Source of the DNA: Bacteroidales bacterium | GTDB taxonomy: Bacteria > Bacteroidota > Bacteroidia > Bacteroidales > Muribaculaceae | DNA length: 64,000 nucleotides | Direction of reading: 5' to 3' | NCBI GenBank assembly: GCA_019416285.1 | Contig: DXXM01000006.1 | Coordinates: 38,117 to 102,116, forward strand | Position numbers and translations under genes: made by a program | Notes under the pieces: model-generated | The model's database searches: none | Told to the model about the DNA's origin: nothing | What the model saw: the letters and a program-made list of their open reading frames with translations, nothing else | Shown here: piece by piece, positions 44,526-53,095 of the stretch | How the letters are laid out: every line of letters starts with the position of its first letter | How positions within the stretch are numbered: position 1 is the first letter of the stretch

Positions 44526-46751
44526 TTAATTATAGTAGAATGTGGCAGTGGTCTTTATGTCATCACTTGCGGGACCTACCAGAGCCTTGAATTCTCCAGG
44601 CTCGACGGTCCATTCATGATTGTCAGCATTGAAATAGCTCAAATCGTCCTTACTGATTTCAAGTGTCACGTTCTTGGTCTCGCCAGGTTGCAGGAACACT
44701 TTAGCAAAACCTTTCAGCTCTTTCGACGGACGCTCTACGGTGCATTTCGGATCCGAGATATAAAGCTGCACCACTTCCGCGCCGGCAACGTCGCCAGTGT
44801 TTGTCACCGGAACTGTGAATGTAATCTTATCATTGCCGGAAATGTTTTTTCTGTCGGCCGTGACCTTTCCGAAATCGAAGGTAGTATAGCTCAATCCGTG
44901 GCCGAAAGCGAAGAGTGGTGCAATCTTTTTAGTGTCGTGCCAGCGGTAGCCTACGAAGATACCTTCGTTGTAACGCTCATCCCATATATCCTTGTCGGCA
45001 CGCTTCACACCGGGATATTCACCCGTGGCATGAGCTGCGACATCCTCAAGACGAGCGGGGAAAGTGAAGGGGAGTTTGCCGGAGGGATTGACTTCGCCGA
45101 AAATGACGTCGGCAATCGAATTTCCGGATTCAGAGCCGAGGAACCAGGCCTGAACTACCGCGGGAACCTTCTTTATCCAGGGCATTGCCACAGCATTGCC
45201 GCTGATGTTGACCACCACGAGGTTTTTATTGGCGTCGGCAAGTGCCTCTATGACCTTGTCCTGTCCGTAAGGGAGGCCAAGACCGGCACGGTCTGAATCC
45301 TCACAGTCCTGATGTTTGCTCTTGTTAAGACCTCCGACGAATATCACGCAATCGGCATTTTTAGCCTCGCGGACAGCCTCGGCAATCAGTTCATCCTCGG
45401 AGCGGTCGTCCTTGAGATTCTGTCCGGTGGTCACGCCGTTGTATTCGCCGGTCACATCTCCGACATAACCACGCACGTAGGCAACCTCGCAACCGTTGCC
45501 GGCAGCGGCGCGGATGCCGTCGAGAGGCGAAATCTCGCGCTGAACTTTCAGCGAGGAACTGCCGCCCCCCACTGTCATCATTTTCAGGGCATTCTCCCCT
45601 ACCACAAGAATCTTTTTTGAACGGGCCGGATTCAGAGGCAGAACTTTGCCGTCGTTTTTGAGCAGCACGATGCCCTCGTCACCTATCTGACGGGCGGCGG
45701 CATAGTGGCTGTCGCTGCAGAGGCTGCCGAATGGACGCTCAGGATTCATCTCTGTACGGAATATCAGTTTCATCACACGGCGCACCTTGTCATCCAGTTC
45801 CTTTGTTCCGACTTTTCCCTCCTTGATGAGATTCAGATAGGGATTAGCAAGGTAATAATTGTCGTAGGCATTGCTGCGGCCGTTTGAAAGGCCGTTTGTC
45901 CAAGAGCCGAATTCCAGATCAAGACCGTTTGTGATGGCCTCCTTAGTGTCGTGGGTCCCACCCCAGTCGCTGATTACCGCTCCGTCGAAACCCCACTCAC
46001 CTTTCAGTATATCGTTAAGGAGATACTGATTGTGGCAGAGGTGCTGGTCCTTATAATAGTTGTAGGCACCCATGATGGCCCACGCACCGCCGTCGATTAC
46101 GGCTTTCTTAAAGGCCGGGAGGTAAATCTCATAGAGAGTGCGGTCGTCGATGATTACATTGGTAGTGTGGCGGTTGAGCTCCTGATTGTTGAGCGCGAAA
46201 TGCTTCACACAGGCGGCCACTCCGTTTGCCTGCACACCCTTCACGTAGGGTACCACCATCTCGCCGGCGAGATACGGGTCCTCGCCCATGTATTCGAAAT
46301 TTCTGCCGTTGAGAGGAGTGCGGTAAATGTTGACACCGGGACCGAGGATTACGCTTTTCTTCCTGTAGCGAGCCTCCTCGCCGATTGATTTGCCATAGAG
46401 GGCCGACATATCGGGATTCCATGTGGCCGCGAGACAGGTCAGAGCGGGAAATGCCACACAGGAGTCGTTGCTCCAGCCGGCCTGTTCCCATTCGTCCCAA
46501 AGGACTTCGGGACGGATTCCGTGGGGTCCGTCGGTGGTCCATAGTTCGGGGATTCCGAGGCGCCCGACACCGGGAGAGCAGAATTTCGACTGCGCGTGTA
46601 TCATGCCGATTTTTTCTTTCAGCGTCATGCGGGAGAGTGCATCCTCGACACGTTCATCAATCGGGCGCGTCACATCAAGATACACCGGAGTTTCCCCTTT
46701 TGCAGAAAAAGCAGTGGCGATTATCAGATATAATAAATATTTCAGTTTCAT
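44526..46751 (-). CDS. GH3 beta-glycosidase (beta-glucosidase type)
   Basis: 741 residues with signal peptide (MKLKYLLYLIIATAFSAKG). GH3 order: TIM barrel domain with TLKEKIGMIHAQ, CVKHFALNNQELNRH and the nucleophile in AVISDWGGTHD near residue 261; alpha/beta sandwich with GEVNPSGKLPFTFP; and a C-terminal fibronectin-like domain (VVQLYISDPKCTVERPSKELKGF split over about 650-675). Probable role: exo-hydrolysis of beta-linked glucose or xylose from oligosaccharides. Its start overlaps the GH5 stop by 4 bp (ATGA), showing tight coupling with the endo-acting neighbour. Confidence 0.9.
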   Translation of the reverse strand: MKLKYLLYLIIATAFSAKGETPVYLDVTRPIDERVEDALSRMTLKEKIGMIHAQSKFCSPGVGRLGIPELWTTDGPHGIRPEVLWDEWEQAGWSNDSCVAFPALTCLAATWNPDMSALYGKSIGEEARYRKKSVILGPGVNIYRTPLNGRNFEYMGEDPYLAGEMVVPYVKGVQANGVAACVKHFALNNQELNRHTTNVIIDDRTLYEIYLPAFKKAVIDGGAWAIMGAYNYYKDQHLCHNQYLLNDILKGEWGFDGAVISDWGGTHDTKEAITNGLDLEFGSWTNGLSNGRSNAYDNYYLANPYLNLIKEGKVGTKELDDKVRRVMKLIFRTEMNPERPFGSLCSDSHYAAARQIGDEGIVLLKNDGKVLPLNPARSKKILVVGENALKMMTVGGGSSSLKVQREISPLDGIRAAAGNGCEVAYVRGYVGDVTGEYNGVTTGQNLKDDRSEDELIAEAVREAKNADCVIFVGGLNKSKHQDCEDSDRAGLGLPYGQDKVIEALADANKNLVVVNISGNAVAMPWIKKVPAVVQAWFLGSESGNSIADVIFGEVNPSGKLPFTFPARLEDVAAHATGEYPGVKRADKDIWDERYNEGIFVGYRWHDTKKIAPLFAFGHGLSYTTFDFGKVTADRKNISGNDKITFTVPVTNTGDVAGAEVVQLYISDPKCTVERPSKELKGFAKVFLQPGETKNVTLEISKDDLSYFNADNHEWTVEPGEFKALVGPASDDIKTTATFYYN

Positions 46752-48019
46752 GACTTCTTAGGGGCTTTTAACTTAATGGACTCAATGTAGGAATCCTGGG
46801 GCACACAATTTTCAATTTTGATATTCTCAAGCCAGTCTGACAAAGCCTGACGGACCACATACTGGCTCGGACGGGCGTTGCGGATGGAGGCATAGTCGCC
46901 GCGGTTGCTCTCGGCGAAGCCCACAATCGCATCCCAGTTTTCGGGACGCCTGATGCCGGCCATGCAAGACTGGTCAATCTTCTTGTAAGGCCAGAAGGTG
47001 TAGCCGATATTGTTGTTCTCCATGGTCTCGCAGAATCTTGTCTGCCATTCGTCGGTGTTGTGGCCGATTTCACCCATATACATCGGAAGGTTCACGCTGT
47101 CGCGGAAAGCGATTATCTCGCCGATAGCTTCGGGAGTGGGCTCGCCGCCGTAGCGGTGGCAGGTGTACATCAGCTTGTCGTCATATTTCGAGTCGGTGAA
47201 AGGCTTGAAATTGCCGTTCCACTGTGCGCCTCCTATGAGAACGATATGGTTTTTATCCACTTCCCTAATTGAAGCCACCGCACGTTTGTGGAGAGGTTCG
47301 AGTTTGCTGTTAAGGTCATCGACATTCTCGAAATAGGGAGCGATAGGCTCGTTGATGAGCTCATAACCGAGAATCACAGGCTCGTCCTTGTAATGGTCGG
47401 CAATCTTTTTCCAGATGTCGCAGAAAAGCTGCTGACTTTTCTCACTCTCGAACAGCCAGGGATAGCCGTAGCTGTCGTCGATATTGTCGCCGGTCTGTCC
47501 GCCGGGGGCATCGTGCATGTCAAGGATGAGATACAGGCCGTTATCGCGGCACCATGAAACCACACTGTCAATACGCTCGAAGCCGTCCTGGGCGGCTGTG
47601 AGACCCATGTAATCCTCATCCGTGAAAAGCTTATAGTGGAAGGGAAGGCGGATTGTGTTGGCGCCGGTCGAGGCGATAAATTCAATATCCTTGCGGGTGA
47701 TATAGTTGTCCTTGAACTGTTTCCAGAATTCCGCGGTGAAATCCTCGCCGGCGAGCTCACACAGCATCTCATTTATGAACCGCGGGGAGTTGGTCTTACC
47801 GAATCCGAACATGTAGCCCTCCGGATTCAGCCAGTTCCCGAGATTCGTGCCCCGGATGTAGAGCTTTGAGCCATCCGGATTAAGTAGATCCTGGCCTTCG
47901 ATGCGCACGAATCTGTCGGGCTGCGGTTCGGCTGTCGTTTTTTTGTCACATGAGGTCATGCCCGAGGCCATTATGCTCAGAGCAGCCAGCAGTGAATATA
48001 CATGTTTCTTTGTTTTCAT
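46748..48019 (-). CDS. GH5 family glycoside hydrolase, lipoprotein
   Basis: 423 residues, lipoprotein signal MTSCDKKT (lipid Cys near residue 24), so probably on the outer membrane. GH5 marks: IRGTNLGNWLNPEGY, GANTIRLPFHY, LILDMHDAPGGQTGD, GYELINEPIAP near residue 222 (acid/base Glu) and PMYMGEIGHN near 316 (nucleophile Glu). The LNPEGYMFGF and MHDAPGGQ features resemble exo-beta-1,3-glucanase-like GH5 members, but subfamily and substrate need a tree. Likely supplies oligosaccharides to GH3, whose start overlaps its stop. I see no clear -7 box in the 142-bp gap upstream. Confidence 0.85.
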   Translation of the reverse strand: MKTKKHVYSLLAALSIMASGMTSCDKKTTAEPQPDRFVRIEGQDLLNPDGSKLYIRGTNLGNWLNPEGYMFGFGKTNSPRFINEMLCELAGEDFTAEFWKQFKDNYITRKDIEFIASTGANTIRLPFHYKLFTDEDYMGLTAAQDGFERIDSVVSWCRDNGLYLILDMHDAPGGQTGDNIDDSYGYPWLFESEKSQQLFCDIWKKIADHYKDEPVILGYELINEPIAPYFENVDDLNSKLEPLHKRAVASIREVDKNHIVLIGGAQWNGNFKPFTDSKYDDKLMYTCHRYGGEPTPEAIGEIIAFRDSVNLPMYMGEIGHNTDEWQTRFCETMENNNIGYTFWPYKKIDQSCMAGIRRPENWDAIVGFAESNRGDYASIRNARPSQYVVRQALSDWLENIKIENCVPQDSYIESIKLKAPKKS

Positions 48020-48162
48020 TTTATCAAATCTGATATGTGATTAAAAATAGGATTACCTTTCGAACATTATTCAAATATCCGATTCCATGAATATGAGTCC
48101 CGTGATGCAGAGGTTAAAAACGCCCCCACAGGTCACCGGCTATAACATGTCCGGCAATAGCG

Positions 48163-50553
48163 TCATTTATATCCGAGAGCTCTTTGACGTGTGAGAGCCT
48201 CGAGATAATAATAGTCAGCATAGTTGAGGGGTACGTCTATCTCTACACCGCCGGGATGATGTCCGGTGGAATGGAGCAGGAGGAAGCCGTGGTTGCTACC
48301 GAGGGGAGCGCGATAGAATTTATTGAGACTGTCCACAATCTTATCGGCTGCGGCGATGTAGCGTCGGCTCTTTTCAGGACTGACATATTCCGAAAGTTCG
48401 TATAGACCAGAAGCAATCAGAGCCGCAGAGGAAGCGTCGCGGGCCACTTTCTCGTTCACCTTGTCGGGGGTACAGTCGTTGACCTCCGGCATTTTCATGT
48501 CCCAGTACGGCACCATGTCCGCAGGCATGTTGGGAAGCGAAAGCACGAAATCGGCAATATCCTCGCTCTTTTTCAGATAAGCCCTGTCGCCGGTGAAGCG
48601 GTAACACATGGCGAATCCGTAGAGGCCCCAGCCCTGACCGCGGCTCCAGAAAGAGTCGTCGGCGTAACCCTGATGGGTGAACTTGCCGCGGACATTTCCG
48701 GTGGCGGGATCATAGTCCACCACATGATACGATGAGTTGTCGTCGCGGAAATGATTTTTAAGAGTAGTGTTGGCATGGTTCACAGCCACATTCCAATAAA
48801 CCGAGTCGCCTGTCAGCTGAGTAGCGCGGAAGAGCATCTCGAGATTCATCATATTGTCGATAATCACAGGGAAGGCCCACTTGTCGCGGTTATGGTCCCA
48901 TGAACGGATGCTTTTCACCACCGGATTATAGCGTGTGATGAGAGACTTGGCGCTCTGAATCACCACATCGCGGTATGACTGCTCGCCTGTGATGTCGTAG
49001 GCCTTGCCGAAACTGTTGTTCATCATGAACCCGAGGTCATGTGTGCCCTTGTGCCATTTCGCCTCCTCAATAGGCCAGGTCCAGGAGATGGCCTGTTCGC
49101 GGTGAGCGGGAATGTTGGAGTAGTCATAGAGCTGCCAGAGCGAACCGGCGAAGAATCCCGAGCACCAGTCATGGGGATGAACTATCGAAAGCGAACCGTC
49201 GGCTTCGAGAGTGCGCGGTATCACACGGCGGCGACGCGCGTTTTCCTGCTCCTTGCGCGCCTTGGTAGCGTCGGTTATGGCTACCGAGAACTGGTCGGCG
49301 GCAAAGGCAAACGCATCATCCATGTCATCAGCCTTGAAATAGGTCAGATTGAAAATGTCGGCTGGATTGAGCACACGGTTTTCAGCATAAAGTCTGTTAT
49401 AGAGCTTACGGCGGCTGCCGTCGGACTGAGAGTCGGAGTCCATCAGACAGTTGGCTGTCCTGTAAAGGCTCTTGCACACATTCTGCACGGTACCGTCCCA
49501 GCCGCTTATCTGTTTATAGGGCCAGTCGGAGGCATCCTTCCCGACATAGGCGGCAAGGAAATCCATCGCCTTGTAGAAATTGCTTCCATCGGGCGAAGTG
49601 GCCTTGTCGACCGACATGCCGAGCGATTTCGCCATGAGCGCTATATCGATGAGATGCTCCAGATTATAATTGGAATAGTGATAGGCAAGAGTGCGGCGGA
49701 GTTCGTGAGGCTGCGAGCCGTCGGGTTTAATCTGCGGGAAGATGCGCTTTTCGGGTAATTCGCTTATCACCTTCCGGGCGGTGGCGGTGTCGCCGGTGTA
49801 GAGAGAGAAAGCTATAATCTGCGCGTCGTAGGCAACGCTGTGATTGTTGGCGGCCTTCGATTCCTCCACTCCCTGCGGGCTTTTCAGCATCCAGTCGGTA
49901 AGGGCGGCAAACCATTTTTTCAGAGCTTTGCTGTCCTTTTTCGAAAAAGACGCGGAATTTTCCAGCAATGCAACGGCATCGAGCATCTCGACAAACGAAT
50001 AGGTGTCAATCAGTCCGTAGGAACGACCCTTGTCGTTGAAATGTCCGGGAGCGACCTGGGCGTATTCAAGATTGGGGTTCATGGCCGTGTCCTTGTTCAG
50101 AAACCAGACCTTTATGAGCTCGGAGGCTTTGCGGGCATACTTCTCGTCGCCGCTGAAATACCATGCGAGTGAGAGAACCTTGATTCTGTCTGCCGTCATC
50201 CCGAGGCGTATGCGGTCGAGCCTATTGATTTCGGGATTTGACAGACCGTCCTTGCTGATGTAGGGGCGACCGTCGGGTGTGTCGGGGTTCGGCCAGTAGT
50301 AACGTGCCTGACTCATGTAGTCATGCTTGTCGCCGCTCGCGGGAGTCTTTTCCTTCATCATGACCGAAAGAGGTTCTTCTTCGAGCAGAGCGTCGGCATG
50401 TTTTATGAGATTTCCATAGGCCTTCCCGTAGAAAGGAGCATCAATGCGATTCTTCACGTCAGAGAGATGCGCTTTATCCCACATCGACTGTGACTGTGCG
50501 GGGAAAACGGCAAATACAACTGCCAGCAGCAGACAAATTTTGTTTCTCATCAT
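48163..50553 (-). CDS. Bifunctional fusion: alginate-lyase-fold lyase plus GH88 hydrolase
   Basis: 796 residues with signal peptide (MMRNKICLLLAVVFAVFPAQS). Residues about 25-400 carry the alginate-lyase fold: YMSQARYYWPNPDTPDGRPY, DTYSFVEMLDAV and AANNHSVAYDAQ near 236 (NNH motif). Residues about 430-796 are a complete GH88: DWCSGFFAGSLWQLYDYS, GTHDLGFMMNNSFG, PVIIDNMMNLEMLF, WSRGQGWGLYGF and DVPLNYADYYYLEAL. The lyase half would create an unsaturated end and the hydrolase half would remove it. Both halves keep their key residues, so both are probably active. Related stand-alone genes occur at 28996-30168 and 32685-33920. It follows the susCD group. Confidence 0.85.
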   Translation of the reverse strand: MMRNKICLLLAVVFAVFPAQSQSMWDKAHLSDVKNRIDAPFYGKAYGNLIKHADALLEEEPLSVMMKEKTPASGDKHDYMSQARYYWPNPDTPDGRPYISKDGLSNPEINRLDRIRLGMTADRIKVLSLAWYFSGDEKYARKASELIKVWFLNKDTAMNPNLEYAQVAPGHFNDKGRSYGLIDTYSFVEMLDAVALLENSASFSKKDSKALKKWFAALTDWMLKSPQGVEESKAANNHSVAYDAQIIAFSLYTGDTATARKVISELPEKRIFPQIKPDGSQPHELRRTLAYHYSNYNLEHLIDIALMAKSLGMSVDKATSPDGSNFYKAMDFLAAYVGKDASDWPYKQISGWDGTVQNVCKSLYRTANCLMDSDSQSDGSRRKLYNRLYAENRVLNPADIFNLTYFKADDMDDAFAFAADQFSVAITDATKARKEQENARRRRVIPRTLEADGSLSIVHPHDWCSGFFAGSLWQLYDYSNIPAHREQAISWTWPIEEAKWHKGTHDLGFMMNNSFGKAYDITGEQSYRDVVIQSAKSLITRYNPVVKSIRSWDHNRDKWAFPVIIDNMMNLEMLFRATQLTGDSVYWNVAVNHANTTLKNHFRDDNSSYHVVDYDPATGNVRGKFTHQGYADDSFWSRGQGWGLYGFAMCYRFTGDRAYLKKSEDIADFVLSLPNMPADMVPYWDMKMPEVNDCTPDKVNEKVARDASSAALIASGLYELSEYVSPEKSRRYIAAADKIVDSLNKFYRAPLGSNHGFLLLHSTGHHPGGVEIDVPLNYADYYYLEALTRQRALGYK

Positions 50554-50605
50554 ATAAAATTTTGGTTGGTTACGGGTGGGGACACTGATGATTGAGAGAA
50601 GAAAG

Positions 50606-50666
50606 TATCCACCTTTCCTCTAATTTTTACCAGAAATACTGATTATGAAAAGACGAAAGGTGGATA
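50606..50666. repeat. 12-bp inverted repeat between the surface lipoprotein and the lyase-GH88 gene
   Basis: TATCCACCTTTC (50606-50617) and GAAAGGTGGATA (50655-50666) are perfect reverse complements with a 37-nt spacer. On the minus strand it follows the lipoprotein stop by 70 bp. It may weaken transcription after susCD or stabilise mRNA ends; no strong U-tract. Confidence 0.45.
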
Positions 50667-50736
50667 TTCCGTATCTCAACCTTCACAGGCTGAAAAAACA
50701 ACCTTTTTTACCATTACTCTAAAAATATATTTACCA

Positions 50737-51378
50737 CTACTTTATTGCTATAGTCACACGGTAGTTCTGAGTGAATATCCTGACTGAGTAATTCTTGGTC
50801 TTGACCTGATAGGTAGTCTCAGGATCCTGATTGCTCAGAGTCACGTCCGAAGCCGGATTGAAAGTCTGAAGGTTGAAGCAACCTTTCTTGCCTCCGGGAA
50901 GGGCCTTTATGTAGATATTCTGATCTCCTTTCTTCGCGTTGGGCCAGGTCATGACGAAGGCGCCGTCGCTGTCGGGATGGAGCACATTGCCGTTGGCGTC
51001 CACCACTTCATAGTCAACGCCACGGGTGAGCACGGGACCGTCGTAGGCCACCTGATTCTTGTTGACTTCGGGAGTGGGATAATACTTCTCACCCTCGGGC
51101 TTGGGAGTGGTGTAGTAGAATGTCTCGACGCTGAAGCTTCTGACAAATTCGCTCCAGAGATGCATCGGGACGGCCACTGTCTGTCCCTCAATCACAGAGT
51201 AGGTCAACACATTGTTGTTGCCGAGCTTTGTTGATTCGTAACCCCACTCCTTCGGGCCGAAGAAAAACTCGTTTTCAAGAGAGTGGTCGTAGTCCCAGTC
51301 ATTGTCTCTGTCGCAGGAGCAAAGGCCCATGCCTGCGATGACGGCCACCATTGATGCGAATATATATTTTAATTTCAT
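50737..51378 (-). CDS. Small surface lipoprotein, putative glycan-binding partner of SusCD
   Basis: 213 residues. Lipobox GLCSC with lipid Cys at residue 22, then DRDNDWDYD, an acidic start that fits export to the cell surface in Bacteroidetes. The rest is beta-rich with no recognised catalytic motif. Its place 25 bp after susD matches surface glycan-binding proteins (SusE/SusF position), but it is short and I do not recognise a family. Function by position only. Confidence 0.6.
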   Translation of the reverse strand: MKLKYIFASMVAVIAGMGLCSCDRDNDWDYDHSLENEFFFGPKEWGYESTKLGNNNVLTYSVIEGQTVAVPMHLWSEFVRSFSVETFYYTTPKPEGEKYYPTPEVNKNQVAYDGPVLTRGVDYEVVDANGNVLHPDSDGAFVMTWPNAKKGDQNIYIKALPGGKKGCFNLQTFNPASDVTLSNQDPETTYQVKTKNYSVRIFTQNYRVTIAIK

Positions 51379-51403
51379 TGCTTGATGTATTTAATGATTG
51401 CGT

Positions 51404-53083
51404 TTATTTCCAACCGGGGTTCTGGGTTACACTGCCTCCTGAATTTGAAATCTCGTAAAGAGGAACGGGATAGAGATAGTCTTTGGCGGCGTCAAACTTG
51501 CGGTCCTCGGCAAACTCTATGACATACATGTCAACTTGGTCGTAACGGCTTTTGCCGCGGAGCTCTCCGCCGTTGCCGGTCAGATAGCCGTCGTAGTCGG
51601 AGCGCTGCTTGGGAGTCTCGTCGTCGTTGAACTTGGCACCGATGATGTTGACGGGGAGCACATTCTCGGCGATTTTCCAGCGGATGATGTCGTCGTAGCG
51701 CTTGTTTTCGTCCACGAACTCGATTGTGCGCTCACGGCGGATTTCGTCACGGATGTTGAGGCCGTTGGCCGATGCGAAAGCGTTTGTCAGCATGGCGGGC
51801 ATACCGACGCGGCGGCGGAGGGCATTGACCGTGAGGTCGAGGTCAGAGTCGGAGATTGTGCCGTTCAGCTCATAGAGCGCCTCGGCATAGGAGATGAGGA
51901 CTTCGGCATAACGGATAATCATCTTGTCGGTCCACTCGCCGCCGTTGGTTGTCCACTGCTGGAGGCTGAAACCTTTCTTTATGCTGTAGCCGGTACCGAA
52001 ACCGAAGGGATTGAACGGGCCTTTGTAGGCTTCCTCCCCTATCTTATATATTGTCATGGCCAGACGCGGGTCACGGTCAGTGAAAATATCGTCGTAGCTT
52101 GTCTCGGGGATGATTGCAAGCGGAGATTTCTCGCGGGGGAGACCGTCGGTATAAAGGAAGAGGTCCACAATGTTGCGTGTTAGGGTCACACCGTTCTCAA
52201 GTTCACGTGAATTGCGGTGATTTGTCGTGGCGGCTCCGTTGGGGCCATAGACTTTTACAAAAATGTTCTCGCGGTTGCCGCGGCCTTCGGCCTCATCCTG
52301 GAAAAGCTTTTCGAAATCGTAATAGAGATCGAATTTGCCCTTGTTCTCGCCGGTGATAAGATTGCGGGCGGCGGCGATGGATTTGTTGAGATGCTCGGCG
52401 GGGTCACAGCCGGGATCGTTATGATATTTGCCGTGTGTGCCGGTGTAGAGTCCCACGCGGACAATCATGGCGAGAGCGGCCTGACGCGATACCTGTCCCC
52501 AATCCTTGGTCGATATGTTGTCGATGTCGGGGAGCCACTGCGAGGCGAAGTCGAGGTCCTCGTAGACCTGCTTGATTACCTCCTCGCGCGGAGTGCGGCC
52601 CATGTTGAGGTCAGGGTCCTTGGTGTTGTCAATGGTTCTGAGCAGCAGAGGCACGTCGCCATACTTCTTTGTGAGCTCGAAGTAATAGTAGGCACGGAAA
52701 AATTTCGCCTCGGCGAGATAGCGGTTGAGGACTTCCTCAGTCACGGCCGCTTTGGGCGCCTTCTCGAGAATATTGTTGGCGATGTTTATACGCCAGTATG
52801 AGTCGGTCCAGGCTCCGTTGTCTGACGGAATGGTCCAATTTCCCTTGCTCACGTCGTCGGTTCCGGCGAGCTCGTCGGAACGGCGGTCGTGGGAGAAGCC
52901 TCCGCCGAGCGCGTTGTTGCCGTTGAGCTGCTCGTAGAATCTGTTGCATGCTCCGCGCAGGTCTGTCTCCGTTTTCCAGAAGCCGGCGTCTGTCATCGTG
53001 GTCTCCGGCTCCAGGTCGAGGTCACAGCCGGTGACGGCGAGGGCAAATGCCCCCATAATTATGTATTTCGATATAGATTTCAT
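51404..53083 (-). CDS. susD: SusD family surface glycan-binding lipoprotein
   Basis: 559 residues. Lipobox ALAVTGCDLDLEPET (lipid Cys near residue 20), helical TPR-like repeats typical of SusD (RGACNRFYEQL, AKFFRAYYYFELTKKYGDVPLL split over 125-150, PREEVIKQVYEDLDFA), and the family's end YPVPLYEISNSGGSVTQNPGW. It forms a lid over SusC and captures oligosaccharides at the surface. It follows susC by 12 bp. The symbol names the family, not starch specificity. Confidence 0.95.
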   Translation of the reverse strand: MKSISKYIIMGAFALAVTGCDLDLEPETTMTDAGFWKTETDLRGACNRFYEQLNGNNALGGGFSHDRRSDELAGTDDVSKGNWTIPSDNGAWTDSYWRINIANNILEKAPKAAVTEEVLNRYLAEAKFFRAYYYFELTKKYGDVPLLLRTIDNTKDPDLNMGRTPREEVIKQVYEDLDFASQWLPDIDNISTKDWGQVSRQAALAMIVRVGLYTGTHGKYHNDPGCDPAEHLNKSIAAARNLITGENKGKFDLYYDFEKLFQDEAEGRGNRENIFVKVYGPNGAATTNHRNSRELENGVTLTRNIVDLFLYTDGLPREKSPLAIIPETSYDDIFTDRDPRLAMTIYKIGEEAYKGPFNPFGFGTGYSIKKGFSLQQWTTNGGEWTDKMIIRYAEVLISYAEALYELNGTISDSDLDLTVNALRRRVGMPAMLTNAFASANGLNIRDEIRRERTIEFVDENKRYDDIIRWKIAENVLPVNIIGAKFNDDETPKQRSDYDGYLTGNGGELRGKSRYDQVDMYVIEFAEDRKFDAAKDYLYPVPLYEISNSGGSVTQNPGWK

Positions 53084-53095
53084 TGGTGATTGGAA

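Noticed and set aside
48020..48162. Possible third HTCS operator (AGGATTAC and ATTATTCAAATATCC pieces near 48048-48080)
   Set aside because: The pieces match only with a gap and no -7 box lies at the expected distance.
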